Shown: piece by piece, positions 55,631 through 64,000 of the stretch
Layout: each line of letters begins with the position of its first letter
How positions within the stretch are numbered: the stretch's first letter is position 1
Assembly (NCBI RefSeq): GCF_902459525.1
Contig: NZ_LR699166.1
Span: forward strand, 1,183,501-1,247,500
Origin: Sideroxydans sp. CL21
GTDB taxonomy: Bacteria > Pseudomonadota > Gammaproteobacteria > Burkholderiales > Gallionellaceae
DNA: 64,000 nucleotides
Reading direction: 5' to 3'
The notes under the pieces: model-generated
What the model was told of the DNA's origin: nothing
The model's input: the letters and a program-made list of their open reading frames with translations, nothing else
The model's database searches: none
Made by a program: the position numbers and the translations under genes

Positions 55631-57598
55631 TTAACGTATCACTTCCTTAAGTTGCTCAAGGATGGCTGGATTTTCAAGTGTGGATACATCCTGAGTGATC
55701 TCTTCACCTTTGGCGACGGCACGCAACAGGCGGCGCATAATCTTGCCGGACCGGGTCTTGGGCAGGTTTTCTCCGAAACGGATCTCGTCCGGTTTGGCAA
55801 TGGGGCCGATCTCCTTGCCTACCCAGTTTCGCAATTCTTCAGCCAGTTTCTTGGCGGCGGCGGCATCGGACGGACGGGCGCCCTTCAGTACCACAAAGGC
55901 AACCACGGCCTCGCCCTTGATCTCGTGCGGCTTGCCGACCACGGCGGCTTCCGCCACCAGCGGGTTGGAAACCAGTGCCGATTCGATTTCCATGGTACCC
56001 AGTCGGTGTCCGGAGACGTTCAGTACGTCGTCGATACGTCCCATGATCCAGAAGTAGCCGTCCTCGTCGCGGTGTGCCGAATCGCCGGCAAGGTAAGCGC
56101 CCTTCATTTCTTCGGGGAAGTAGCTCTTTTTGTAACGCTCCGGGTCGCCCCAGATGGTGCGAATCTGCGAAGGGAAGGGCTTCTTGATGACCAGGAAGCC
56201 GCCATGCTGGTCGTTTACTTCGTCGCCTGCTTCATTGACGATGGTGGCGATGATGCCCGGCAAAGGCAGCGTGCAGGTGCCGGGTTTGATCGGCATTGCG
56301 CCGGGGAGCGGGGCGATCATGTGGCAACCGGTTTCTGTTTGCCACCAGGTGTCCACGATAGGGCAACGGGCGTGCCCCACTGTGTTGTAGTACCACATCC
56401 AGGCTTCCGGATTGATCGGCTCGCCGACGGTGCCTAGCAGACGCAGACTGGACAAGTCATATTTGTCCGGCAGATCGCCGCCCAGCTTGATGAGCGAACG
56501 GATGGCGGTCGGTGCGGTGTAGAAGGTGGTGACTTTGTGATCCTGGATCATCTTCCAGAAACGTCCCGCATCCGGATAGGTCGGAACGCCTTCGAAAATG
56601 ACCTGGGTTGCACCCATGGCCAGCGGGCCATAAGCGACGTAGCTGTGGCCGGTGATCCAGCCCACATCGGCGGTGCACCAGAAAATGTCGGAAGGTTTGT
56701 AATCGAATACCCATTTCAGGGAAACCATTGCACCCAGCAGGTAGCCTCCGGTGGAGTGTTGCACGCCTTTGGGTTTGCCGGTGGAGCCGGAGGTGTAAAG
56801 GATGAACAGCGGGTGTTCCGCGCCGACCCATTCGGGCTCGCAGGTGTTGCCTTGCCCTGCGACCAGATCATGCCACCAGATATTGTTCTTGCTGTTCCAC
56901 TGCACTTCGCCACCGGTGCGCTTGTAGGTGACTACGGTATGGACGGCATCGCAACCGCCGAGGCTGAGTGCCTCGTCCACTGCGGGTTTGAGCGCCAAGG
57001 CTTTGCCGCCTCGGAATTGGCCATCGGCGGTGATAACCGCCACAGCCTGTGCATCGGTGATACGCTCATGCAGGCTCTTGGAGGAGAAACCGCCGAATAC
57101 GACAGAGTGGATCGCGCCGATGCGGGCGCAGGCTTGCATGGCAACCACGGCTTCCACGCTCATCGGCATATAGATGATCACGCGATCGTCTTTCTTGATG
57201 CCTCGCGACTTCAGGCCGTTGGCGAACTGGCAGACGCGGCTGTGCAGCTCGCGGTAGCTGACCCGGGTTACAGTGCCGTCATCGGCTTCAAAAATGATTG
57301 CGGTTTTTTCGGCCTGGGCTGCAAGATGCCTGTCGAGACAGTTATATGAAACGTTGAGTTCACCATCCTCGAACCATTTGTAGAAAGGTGCTTTGCTTTC
57401 ATCCAGCGACTTGGTGAAAGGCTTGTGCCAGAGAACATTCTCCCGGGCAAGGTTGGCCCAGAATCCGGCATAGTCTTTGGCGGCAGCGTCGCACATGGCT
57501 TTGTATGCGGCCATGCCGGATACATTGGCCTGCTTGACGAATGCTTCGGAAGGGTTGAATACACGATTTTCGTGCATAACGGACTGGATGTTGGACAT
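55631..57598 (-). CDS. acs: Acetyl-coenzyme A synthetase
   Basis: A 655-residue AMP-forming ligase activating acetate to acetyl-CoA. Motifs: the P-loop-like [14 protein letters not shown], the [12 protein letters not shown] acyl-site segment, the A8 hinge ([16 protein letters not shown]), and the C-terminal lysine in [11 protein letters not shown] that is the acetylation site in this family. Length fits Acs (about 650). It is monocistronic, next to a hairpin at its end. Confidence 0.97.
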   Translation of the reverse strand: MSNIQSVMHENRVFNPSEAFVKQANVSGMAAYKAMCDAAAKDYAGFWANLARENVLWHKPFTKSLDESKAPFYKWFEDGELNVSYNCLDRHLAAQAEKTAIIFEADDGTVTRVSYRELHSRVCQFANGLKSRGIKKDDRVIIYMPMSVEAVVAMQACARIGAIHSVVFGGFSSKSLHERITDAQAVAVITADGQFRGGKALALKPAVDEALSLGGCDAVHTVVTYKRTGGEVQWNSKNNIWWHDLVAGQGNTCEPEWVGAEHPLFILYTSGSTGKPKGVQHSTGGYLLGAMVSLKWVFDYKPSDIFWCTADVGWITGHSYVAYGPLAMGATQVIFEGVPTYPDAGRFWKMIQDHKVTTFYTAPTAIRSLIKLGGDLPDKYDLSSLRLLGTVGEPINPEAWMWYYNTVGHARCPIVDTWWQTETGCHMIAPLPGAMPIKPGTCTLPLPGIIATIVNEAGDEVNDQHGGFLVIKKPFPSQIRTIWGDPERYKKSYFPEEMKGAYLAGDSAHRDEDGYFWIMGRIDDVLNVSGHRLGTMEIESALVSNPLVAEAAVVGKPHEIKGEAVVAFVVLKGARPSDAAAAKKLAEELRNWVGKEIGPIAKPDEIRFGENLPKTRSGKIMRRLLRAVAKGEEITQDVSTLENPAILEQLKEVIR

Positions 57599-57626
57599 TG
57601 ATATCTCCGCAAGTGGTATTAAAAAT

Positions 57627-58838
57627 TCAGAAGCCTGTAATCTGTTTCAAATCAAAGCCCCATTGGGCCGGGTCTTCGGCACTGGCAATGCTTTCCCTCG
57701 ATCTGCTCAAGTCTATCATTTCCGGCATGATCGGCTCATTGGACTTTGTCGAAAAGAAGGCTTTGACGACAGGAGTGAGCAGGCTTTTCCCTGTTTGCTC
57801 AATGACTATAGCCAATCTTCCTGACTTGAGTCTTACTAAAGTGCCGGAGGGGTAGATGCCTATGGTTTTGACAAACGCCTGGAACACTTTTTCGTCGAAA
57901 TGCCCGTTTCGCCACTCGGCCATTTTGCGTATGGTCTCGGCGGGTTCCCAGCCGTTTTTGTAGCATCGGTTGGAGGTAAGCGCGTCATACACGTCGCATA
58001 CCGCTCCCATTCGTGCGGCGAGGGAAAGTTTTTCACCGGAGATGCGATCCGGATAGCCCGTACCGTCGACGCGTTCATGATGGTGCAGGCACACATCAAG
58101 TGCGACAGCGGTGATGTCCGGCGAACCCTGCAGAACTTCCCAGCCTTTGCGCGGATGTTCCTTGATGAGTTCGAACTCTTCATCGGTGAGCTTGCCGGGT
58201 TTGTTGAGGACCTTGTCATCAATCATCATTTTGCCGACATCGTGCAGCAGACCGGCAAGCCCGACATCTTTCAGATCCTGGCCGGTTAGGCCTAGCTGTT
58301 TACCCAATGCAATCATCAGGGCACAGACGGCGACTGAGTGCATATAGGTGTAATCGTCCTTGGTTTTGAGCCGGACCAGGTTGAGAAAAGCTTCCGGGTT
58401 GCGCGTGATGGACAGGCTGATCTCTTCCACTAGTGGAGCGGCTTCGCTGACCTTGATCGCGTTGCCCATGCGTACTTCATTGAACATTGAAGTGACCGCT
58501 TCTTTGCTTTTGGCCTGCAGCTTGCGTGCACGTGCCATTTCTTCGTGTATGGGGGTGTGGGGTTCGGGGGGCTGTTCCGTCGCGATCTTCAGCAAATCGG
58601 CTTCGACCTTCTTCTTTTCAGCTTCGCCAGTGGATACGACGGCTTTGGATTCGACGTCCAGTCCTTTCTCGGTGTCGATCCAGACCTCTTGTATTCCGCA
58701 GGTCTGCAGTGTTTTCAAATCTGCATCGGCAGACAGCAAAAAGGCTTTTTTCCAAAACGGGTGATCCATCCAGCTGCCACAGATCTCGTTGATGAACATG
58801 CCCGAACGGATATTGCGCACATGTATCTTTTTCAGCAT
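57627..58838 (-). CDS. DUF3391/HD-GYP c-di-GMP phosphodiesterase
   Basis: A 403-residue cytoplasmic enzyme. The N-terminus (about 1-120) is a DUF3391 domain ([18 protein letters not shown]) and the rest an intact HD-GYP domain: [27 protein letters not shown] (H199-D200), [23 protein letters not shown], and the [13 protein letters not shown] segment. All metal ligands are present, unlike in the protein at 4493-5635. It should hydrolyse c-di-GMP. It lies downstream of the semiSWEET gene on the same strand after 62 bp. Confidence 0.93.
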   Translation of the reverse strand: MLKKIHVRNIRSGMFINEICGSWMDHPFWKKAFLLSADADLKTLQTCGIQEVWIDTEKGLDVESKAVVSTGEAEKKKVEADLLKIATEQPPEPHTPIHEEMARARKLQAKSKEAVTSMFNEVRMGNAIKVSEAAPLVEEISLSITRNPEAFLNLVRLKTKDDYTYMHSVAVCALMIALGKQLGLTGQDLKDVGLAGLLHDVGKMMIDDKVLNKPGKLTDEEFELIKEHPRKGWEVLQGSPDITAVALDVCLHHHERVDGTGYPDRISGEKLSLAARMGAVCDVYDALTSNRCYKNGWEPAETIRKMAEWRNGHFDEKVFQAFVKTIGIYPSGTLVRLKSGRLAIVIEQTGKSLLTPVVKAFFSTKSNEPIMPEMIDLSRSRESIASAEDPAQWGFDLKQITGF

Positions 58839-58900
58839 GGTAAATCGGTAATATCGTCGACAAGCCAGGGAACGGGATTGTAACCCAGCAAGCCGGGGGC

Positions 58901-59155
58901 TCAGCCGAAACGTAGTTTCAGTACCAGCACGGTACCGGCCAAAAGCAGGGTGATGCTGTTGGCGATGATAACGGGCCAGGCACCAAGCAGGATGCCGTAT
59001 GCCAGCCAGAGCGCGACTCCCGCTGTGAAAAAGGTATACATGAGCAGGGAAATGTCTTTAGTGTGCCTGGTCTGCCATACGCGCCAAACTTGGGGGATGA
59101 ATGAACCGGTGGTCAATGTGGCAGCGATTCCGCCTATCCAGTCTTGAACGGACAT
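58901..59155 (-). CDS. SemiSWEET sugar-transporter-like protein
   Basis: An 84-residue membrane protein with three helices and a PQ-loop: WIGGIAATLTTGSFIPQVWRVWQTRHTKDIS, typical of bacterial SemiSWEETs that dimerise to carry sugars. The substrate is unknown. The ATG at 59155 overlaps the stop of the upstream TolC-like gene (TGATG), so it is translationally coupled to a metal-efflux operon, which is odd for a sugar carrier. Confidence 0.88.
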   Translation of the reverse strand: MSVQDWIGGIAATLTTGSFIPQVWRVWQTRHTKDISLLMYTFFTAGVALWLAYGILLGAWPVIIANSITLLLAGTVLVLKLRFG

Positions 59156-60414
59156 CAGTGCGCTCCATGGGGTTCGGCATCCGATGTCCAGAGTTGATGG
59201 GCATCAAGCAGCAGGCGGTAACGGGCTTCGTTGGCATCCAGACGCATCAGGCTTTCGGCCAGCGCGGACTCGAGTGCCAGCCGTCTCGCGGTGAGTGTTT
59301 CGGACAGGTTGCTTTCCCCCAGACTGTAGGCACGTGAAACCAGGTCTGCATTCTGACGGATGCTGGCCGCGGCTTCGCGTGCTTGCAGCCATATCTGGTA
59401 ACTGCTCAGCGCTTGGGTATGGGCGGCGTAGATGTCGCCTTCCAGTCTGCGCTGTACTGCGATTTCGCGATCACCGGCAATCTGCGCCTGATATTCCGCG
59501 TTTTCCGCGTTGGCGCTACGCACCCCGAACGAAATGGGAATGGTGAGATACACGCCGGTGACCTTTTCATTGCCTCCCATCTCGCTCGAGTAACGCAGGC
59601 CCACCGTGGGATCGGGCAGGCGGTCGGCGCGACTGCGTTGTGCCAGCATCTGCTGGATGCGCCGTTCGGAGCGCACCATTTCCAGTTCATGGTTGTCGTT
59701 GAGTATGGTTTGCTTCCAGTAATTGAAATTCTCGGCGATAGGCAGCGGCTCCGAAGGTTCGAGTCGCGACGGAAGGACGATCAGCGGAAACTGCCGGATC
59801 AGCTCGTTGCCGGCCAGTTCGGCACGCATCCTCGCCTGATGCAGCGACACTGTGGCCTGCGCGACAGCAGCATTGGCCTGACTCAGCTCCATGCGCGGGG
59901 CGTCGCCTGCCTTCAGGCGCTTTTCCGTGGTCAGCGCCTGTTGCGTGAGATTGTCGACTTGCTGCTGCCATTGCGTAACCTGTACCTGCTCGCGCTGCCA
60001 GTTGAACCACAGATGCAGCAGTGTGCGTCCGGCTTCGTGGCGCGCATCGCCCAGGGCGAAATTGGCTCGCGTCACGACTTCCTCGCCGATATCGCTGTCT
60101 ATCATCACCTTGTTGATCAGGCGCAATGGGCGTTCCAGGGCGACATCCCATTCTTTCAGGTTCTGGTCGACGTTGACGACCTGGCGGTGAGCGGAGCCCG
60201 CGCGCAGGTTGAATTCATAGTTGCCGCTTTCCCATTTGCGCTGGTTGACCTGCTCGATCCTGACCCCGGTCTCGGCGTTCAGCACGTTGATATGGCCGCT
60301 CAATGCGGCGTCAACCTGGGCGTGCGGCGGCAGATCCGGGTAGTTCGTTTCTGCGGCCTGTATCGGCAAAATAAAAAGGGAAAGCGAAAGCGCGACGAAA
60401 GGCGAAATTTTCAT
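59155..60414 (-). CDS. TolC-family outer-membrane channel (CzcC/CusC-like)
   Basis: A 419-residue exported channel protein. Signal peptide MKISPFVALSLSLFILPIQAAET; two TolC-type helical repeats (ERPLRLINKVMIDSDIGEEV, RMELSQANAAVAQATVSLHQARM, VRSERRIQQMLAQRSRADRLPDPTVGLRYSSE). No lipobox. It is the outer-membrane component for the CzcA-like pump in this operon. Its ATG overlaps the DUF3240 gene by four bases. Confidence 0.9.
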   Translation of the reverse strand: MKISPFVALSLSLFILPIQAAETNYPDLPPHAQVDAALSGHINVLNAETGVRIEQVNQRKWESGNYEFNLRAGSAHRQVVNVDQNLKEWDVALERPLRLINKVMIDSDIGEEVVTRANFALGDARHEAGRTLLHLWFNWQREQVQVTQWQQQVDNLTQQALTTEKRLKAGDAPRMELSQANAAVAQATVSLHQARMRAELAGNELIRQFPLIVLPSRLEPSEPLPIAENFNYWKQTILNDNHELEMVRSERRIQQMLAQRSRADRLPDPTVGLRYSSEMGGNEKVTGVYLTIPISFGVRSANAENAEYQAQIAGDREIAVQRRLEGDIYAAHTQALSSYQIWLQAREAAASIRQNADLVSRAYSLGESNLSETLTARRLALESALAESLMRLDANEARYRLLLDAHQLWTSDAEPHGAH

Positions 60415-60722
60415 TCCAGCCTCCCGAACGCAATGACGGGGGTGATCCAGTAGGCCATTTCAGGGTTGCTTTCTTCCTGTTTGAGATGGGCAACCAGCGC
60501 GAGCGCATCTTCGAGATTCATTACAGACTGGAAAGTAGAGCGTTCTGAACGTCCGCGTACCTGCTCGATCATGCTGGGCAGTTTTTCCTTCTGGCTGCCA
60601 CCCTCAGCTTTGTGCATGACGAAACCGCGGACCCACTCGGGGTGCTCCAACAGGTGACCGACCAGACGCTCTTCCATTGAGCGGTGGCAGGCCAGCGTCA
60701 AACAACAATTCATTTCTTTCAT
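60411..60722 (-). CDS. DUF3240 family protein
   Basis: A 103-residue soluble protein beginning MKEMNCCLTLACHRSMEE, with Cys-Cys and a further Cys-His near the start that could bind metal. It matches DUF3240, a family seen next to CzcA/CusA-type pumps. Function is not known. It overlaps both the pump gene and the channel gene by four bases, so it is translated with the efflux operon. Confidence 0.85.
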   Translation of the reverse strand: MKEMNCCLTLACHRSMEERLVGHLLEHPEWVRGFVMHKAEGGSQKEKLPSMIEQVRGRSERSTFQSVMNLEDALALVAHLKQEESNPEMAYWITPVIAFGRLE

Positions 60723-63700
60723 AGGACATTCCTCTGAGGTTCAAGGCCGAAGCGACGGTACAGGATCGGCAACAGGAACAGTGTCAGTGTGGTGGAACTG
60801 ATCAGTCCACCCATCACGACGATGGCCAGCGGCTTTTGTATCTCCGAGCCGGGGCCCTGTGCAAACAACACCGGCAGCAAGCTGTAGGCGGTGATGTTGG
60901 CAGTCATTAATACCGGGCGCAGGCGCCGTTTGGCTCCTTCCAGGATGACTTGGGTGATATCCATACCCTCGGCATGCAGTTGGTTGAAGTAGGACACCAT
61001 CACCACGCCGTTCAGTACTGCGATGCCGAGCAGGGCGATGAAGCCTACCGAGGCCGGAACGGACAGATATTCGCCGCTGAACCAGAGGGCGAAGACGCCG
61101 CCCATCAGCGCGAACGGGATGTTGGTCAGCACAAGTACGGACTGTCGCACCGAACCGAAGGTGGCGAACAGCAGCATGAATATCAAGCCGAGTGCAACCG
61201 GTATGACGACTGCAAGCCGTGCCGCGGCACGCTGCTGATTCTCGAACTGCCCGCCCCAGGTGATGCGGTAGCCTTCGGGCAACTGGATCTGGGCGGCAAT
61301 TGTGGCTTTGGCTTCATTCACAAAGCCGACCAAGTCGCGGTCGCGCACGTTGGTCTGGATCACGACCATGCGTTTGCCGTTTTCCCGATCCACTTTGACG
61401 GGGCCGTCGGTACGCTCCAGTTTGGCGACCACAGAAAGAGGAACGCTCTGGCCGTTCGTCAGGGGCAAGGTGAGCGCGGAAAACAGCGCCGGCGATTGTT
61501 GTACATCCGCTTCGCCGCGTACCAGCAGTGGGGTGCGCCGCCCGTCTTCGATCACGGTGCCGAGCTGGCGTCCTTCCACCTGGGTACGCAGCGTATTGCT
61601 GATGTCATCCACGCTCAAGCCCAAACGCCCGGCCGCGAGGCGGTCGATGACAACCCGGTAATACTGTACGCCGTTGTTTTTTACAGTGTAGGCATCTTCA
61701 CTGCCTTTGATGCCCTCGACGATCTTCACTATTTTTTCGGCGAGTTCGCTTAGTCTGGTGATGTCGGAACCGAAAACCTTGATGGCAACGTCGCCGCGTG
61801 TGCCGGTGAGCATCTCGGAAACGCGCATGGCGATAGGTTGGGTGAAGCTGTATTCCAGTCCTGGGAAATTTCCCATGACCTTTCGAATGTTGTCAATGAT
61901 CACGCTTTTGTCTGGCGAACGCCATTCTGCTTGCGGTTTGAGCACGAGGAAGTTGTCCGTTTCATTCAGCCCCATCGGGTCGAGGCCGAGTTCGTCGGCG
62001 CCTGCACGCGAGACGATGCCTTTTACTTCAGGTACTTCTTTTAAAATGGCCGCTTGCACACGTTGGTCGATATTGGCGGTCTGCGCCAGATTGATGGATG
62101 GCAATTTTGTGGTCTGCATGATGATGTCGCCTTCATCCATCTCCGGCATAAAGGCCTTGCCGATGAAATTGTAGACAACACTGGTCAATACCAGCGAGAT
62201 GACAGCCACGGTAATGACCCAGCGTTCTCTGCGCAGCGCAAGATTGAGCAGGGGCACATAGATTTGCGTAGATTTGCGAACCAGCCAGGGCTCTTCGTGG
62301 CTTACACTCTTGATCAGAAACGAAGCAAGCATCGGAATGACGGTGAGCGACAATAGTAGTGACGCGGCCAAAGCGAAGACTATGGTTAGTGCCACCGGAA
62401 TGAACAATTTCCCTTCCAGTCCTTGCAGCGTCATCAACGGCAGAAACACGATGATGATGATGGCGACCCCGGCTGCGACGGGCGGGATGACTTCTTTGAC
62501 CGCGATGAAAATGACATGCAGGTGCGGTATGTGATTCCGTTTGCGGCCGAGATGGCTGATGATATTTTCCACTACCACGACTGCAGCATCCACCAGCATA
62601 CCGATTGCAATGGCAAGGCCGCCAAGCGACATAAGGTTGGCAGACATGCCGAACTGTTGCATCAGGATGAAGGTGATGAGCACCGCCAGTGGCAGTGTCA
62701 ATGCCACCACCAGGGCGGCGCGCAAGTTGCCCAGGAACAGCACCAACAAGATGAGTACGAGCACGATGGCTTCGGTGAGCGCCTTGGAAACCGTTCCGAT
62801 AGCGCGCTTTACCAAGCTTCCTCGGTCATAGAATACTTTGGTAGTAACGCCCTGAGGCAGGGTGGGGGCGAGTTCCGCCAGCTTGGCATTCACGCCTTCT
62901 ACCACTTTTTGAGCATTTGCGCCGCGCAAACCCAGCACCAGCCCTTCGACAGCTTCGCTTTGCCCGTCCTTGGTCACGACACCATAGCGTGTCAGGCTAC
63001 CGATGCGAACCTGGGCGATGTCGCTGACACGGATCGGATTGTTTCCCGGGCTGGCAATGACAATGTTGCGCACGTCCTGCAGGTTTTTGATGCTGCCTTC
63101 GGCGCGTACCAGCAAAGCTTCATCGCCGTCACTCAGGCGACCGGCACCATCATTGCGATTGTTGGCTTCCAAAGCTTGTTGCAACTGGAGCATGGAAAGT
63201 CCGCGCGCAGCGAGAGCGGTGTGATCCGGCACGACTTCAAAGCTGCGGGCCAGGCCGCCCAGCGAATTGACATCGGCGACGCCGGGCAGGGTGCGCAGCG
63301 CGGGGCGTATCGTCCAATCCAGAATCGTGCGACGTTGTTCCAACGAGACGCCTTCGCCTTCCACCGTGAACATGAACATTTCGCCCAGTGGTGTGGTGAT
63401 TGGTGCCAGTCCGCCACTCGCGCCATCGGGCAAGTCTCGCAATGCATTGTTCAAACGCTCTGTGACCTGTTGGCGTGCCCAGTAAATATCGGTGCCGTCG
63501 TTGAAATCGAGAGTGATGTCCGCGATGGCGTATTTGGAGATGGAACGCAGTATGCGCTGGTTGGGGATGCCCAGCATTTCAAGTTCGATGGGCGTGACGA
63601 TGCGTGCCTCGACTTCTTCCGGCGTCATGCCGGGAGCTTTCATGATGATCTTTACCTGTGTGGAGGAAACATCAGGGAAAGCATCAATGGGCAGGTCGCG

Positions 63701-63796
63701 GAACGAGGAAATGCCCGCGCCGATTACAAGCAAAGTGAGGACGATGACCAGCAGTCGCTGGGTTAGAGCAAATTCAACCAGTTTGGTCAGCATCAT
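60719..63796 (-). CDS. Heavy-metal RND efflux pump (CzcA/CusA family)
   Basis: A 1025-residue HME-type inner-membrane pump. It starts MMLTKLVEFALTQRLLVIVLTLLVI and has twelve predicted helices. Helix 4 reads GGLAIAIGMLVDAAVVVVENI, closer to CusA-type (monovalent) than to the CzcA-type DFGMIVDGAV pattern, so metal specificity is uncertain. The periplasmic domain contains the usual TQVTERLNNALRDLP-like segment. It pairs with the adaptor gene at the right edge (overlap of one base, TAATG) and the TolC-like channel downstream. Confidence 0.93.
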   Translation of the reverse strand: MMLTKLVEFALTQRLLVIVLTLLVIGAGISSFRDLPIDAFPDVSSTQVKIIMKAPGMTPEEVEARIVTPIELEMLGIPNQRILRSISKYAIADITLDFNDGTDIYWARQQVTERLNNALRDLPDGASGGLAPITTPLGEMFMFTVEGEGVSLEQRRTILDWTIRPALRTLPGVADVNSLGGLARSFEVVPDHTALAARGLSMLQLQQALEANNRNDGAGRLSDGDEALLVRAEGSIKNLQDVRNIVIASPGNNPIRVSDIAQVRIGSLTRYGVVTKDGQSEAVEGLVLGLRGANAQKVVEGVNAKLAELAPTLPQGVTTKVFYDRGSLVKRAIGTVSKALTEAIVLVLILLVLFLGNLRAALVVALTLPLAVLITFILMQQFGMSANLMSLGGLAIAIGMLVDAAVVVVENIISHLGRKRNHIPHLHVIFIAVKEVIPPVAAGVAIIIIVFLPLMTLQGLEGKLFIPVALTIVFALAASLLLSLTVIPMLASFLIKSVSHEEPWLVRKSTQIYVPLLNLALRRERWVITVAVISLVLTSVVYNFIGKAFMPEMDEGDIIMQTTKLPSINLAQTANIDQRVQAAILKEVPEVKGIVSRAGADELGLDPMGLNETDNFLVLKPQAEWRSPDKSVIIDNIRKVMGNFPGLEYSFTQPIAMRVSEMLTGTRGDVAIKVFGSDITRLSELAEKIVKIVEGIKGSEDAYTVKNNGVQYYRVVIDRLAAGRLGLSVDDISNTLRTQVEGRQLGTVIEDGRRTPLLVRGEADVQQSPALFSALTLPLTNGQSVPLSVVAKLERTDGPVKVDRENGKRMVVIQTNVRDRDLVGFVNEAKATIAAQIQLPEGYRITWGGQFENQQRAAARLAVVIPVALGLIFMLLFATFGSVRQSVLVLTNIPFALMGGVFALWFSGEYLSVPASVGFIALLGIAVLNGVVMVSYFNQLHAEGMDITQVILEGAKRRLRPVLMTANITAYSLLPVLFAQGPGSEIQKPLAIVVMGGLISSTTLTLFLLPILYRRFGLEPQRNVL

Positions 63797-64000
63797 TATC
63801 CCCCGATGCCCATCAGGCTGGCTTTGAGCGCTGAAACACCCCGCACGGCGATTTTCTCGTCACCTTTGAGTTTGCTGGTTATCACACTGTTATCCGAGCC
63901 CTCGTGCAGTACCGTCACTTCTTCACTACGGTAACCTTTTGCGGTTTCAATGAAGATCACAACTTTGCTGCCGATTCGGGCCAGAGCGCTATTGGGAATG
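63796..64000 (-). CDS. RND periplasmic adaptor (CusB/CzcB-like), C-terminal end
   Basis: Only the last 67 residues are in the window; the gene is cut by the right edge. They read IPNSALARIGSKVVIFIETAKG-type (in parts), then VTVLHEGSDNSVITSKLKGDEK and VRGVSALKASLMGIGG. This is the C-terminal membrane-proximal part of an efflux membrane-fusion protein. The stop TAA shares one base with the ATG of the pump gene. Metal specificity is not readable. Confidence 0.75.
   Translation of the reverse strand, partial: IPNSALARIGSKVVIFIETAKGYRSEEVTVLHEGSDNSVITSKLKGDEKIAVRGVSALKASLMGIGG

Overview
The window is ordinary bacterial chromosome. It is moderately GC-rich, densely coded (about 56 protein genes) and carries no phage, plasmid, insertion sequence, CRISPR array or rRNA/tRNA gene that I can see. 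Gene content points to a betaproteobacterium: YgfZ, PhoH with a PIN domain, the bcp-phoH and msrB-yciB-yciI-PPIase runs, a YejABEF-type peptide importer, DUF3240 beside a metal RND pump, and HDOD and HD-GYP signalling proteins. A Gallionellaceae/Nitrosomonadales-like host is my best guess from memory of such genomes; it is inference only.

Layout. 1-9 kb: end of an EAL-HDOD protein, a zinc-ribbon/DUF2628/pilin-like fusion, a GNAT enzyme, a 125 bp inverted-repeat element, a DUF6629 membrane protein, an MlaF-like ATPase, a degenerate HD-GYP protein, an ABC-F ATPase and an ATP-pyrophosphatase. 9-24 kb: a glycine-zipper lipoprotein, two diguanylate cyclases, PepD, a FabMG-like reductase, a TraB/GumN protein, a small cNMP-domain protein followed by BolA and a CGFS glutaredoxin, YaeQ and a chemoreceptor. 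24-31 kb: a Ser/Thr kinase-HDOD-GAF fusion, DjlA, a lipoprotein and a MASE1-PAS-GGDEF cyclase. 31-37 kb: a complete AcrAB-TolC-like tripartite efflux operon behind an operator-like palindrome. 37-42.5 kb: a minus-strand run hlyIII-bcp-phoH-gst-msrB-yciB-yciI-PPIase ending at a strong terminator. 42.6-45.8 kb: TadA, an L,D-transpeptidase, a GNAT enzyme, a CbiM-like membrane protein and YgfZ. 45.9-53.9 kb: a peptide ABC importer whose binding protein is separated from its permease/ATPase genes by two opposite-strand genes. 53.8-64 kb (minus strand): MltD, acetyl-CoA synthetase, an HD-GYP phosphodiesterase, and a heavy-metal RND operon (adaptor, CzcA/CusA-like pump, DUF3240, TolC-like channel) with a SemiSWEET gene coupled to its end.

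Themes. Cyclic-di-GMP signalling is dense: three GGDEF cyclases, one intact and one degraded HD-GYP protein, and the EAL-HDOD fragment. Efflux and envelope functions are the other large group. The most unusual signal is structural. Three unrelated genes (ABC-F, TadA, and the fused peptide-importer ATPase) carry in-frame insertions with the same GC-rich motif, GGAGAGGG-N4-GGGGAGGG or its complement. This looks like a small repeat family that has entered coding sequence without breaking it. In the ATPase it sits exactly at the junction of two ATPase units, inside a larger inverted repeat.
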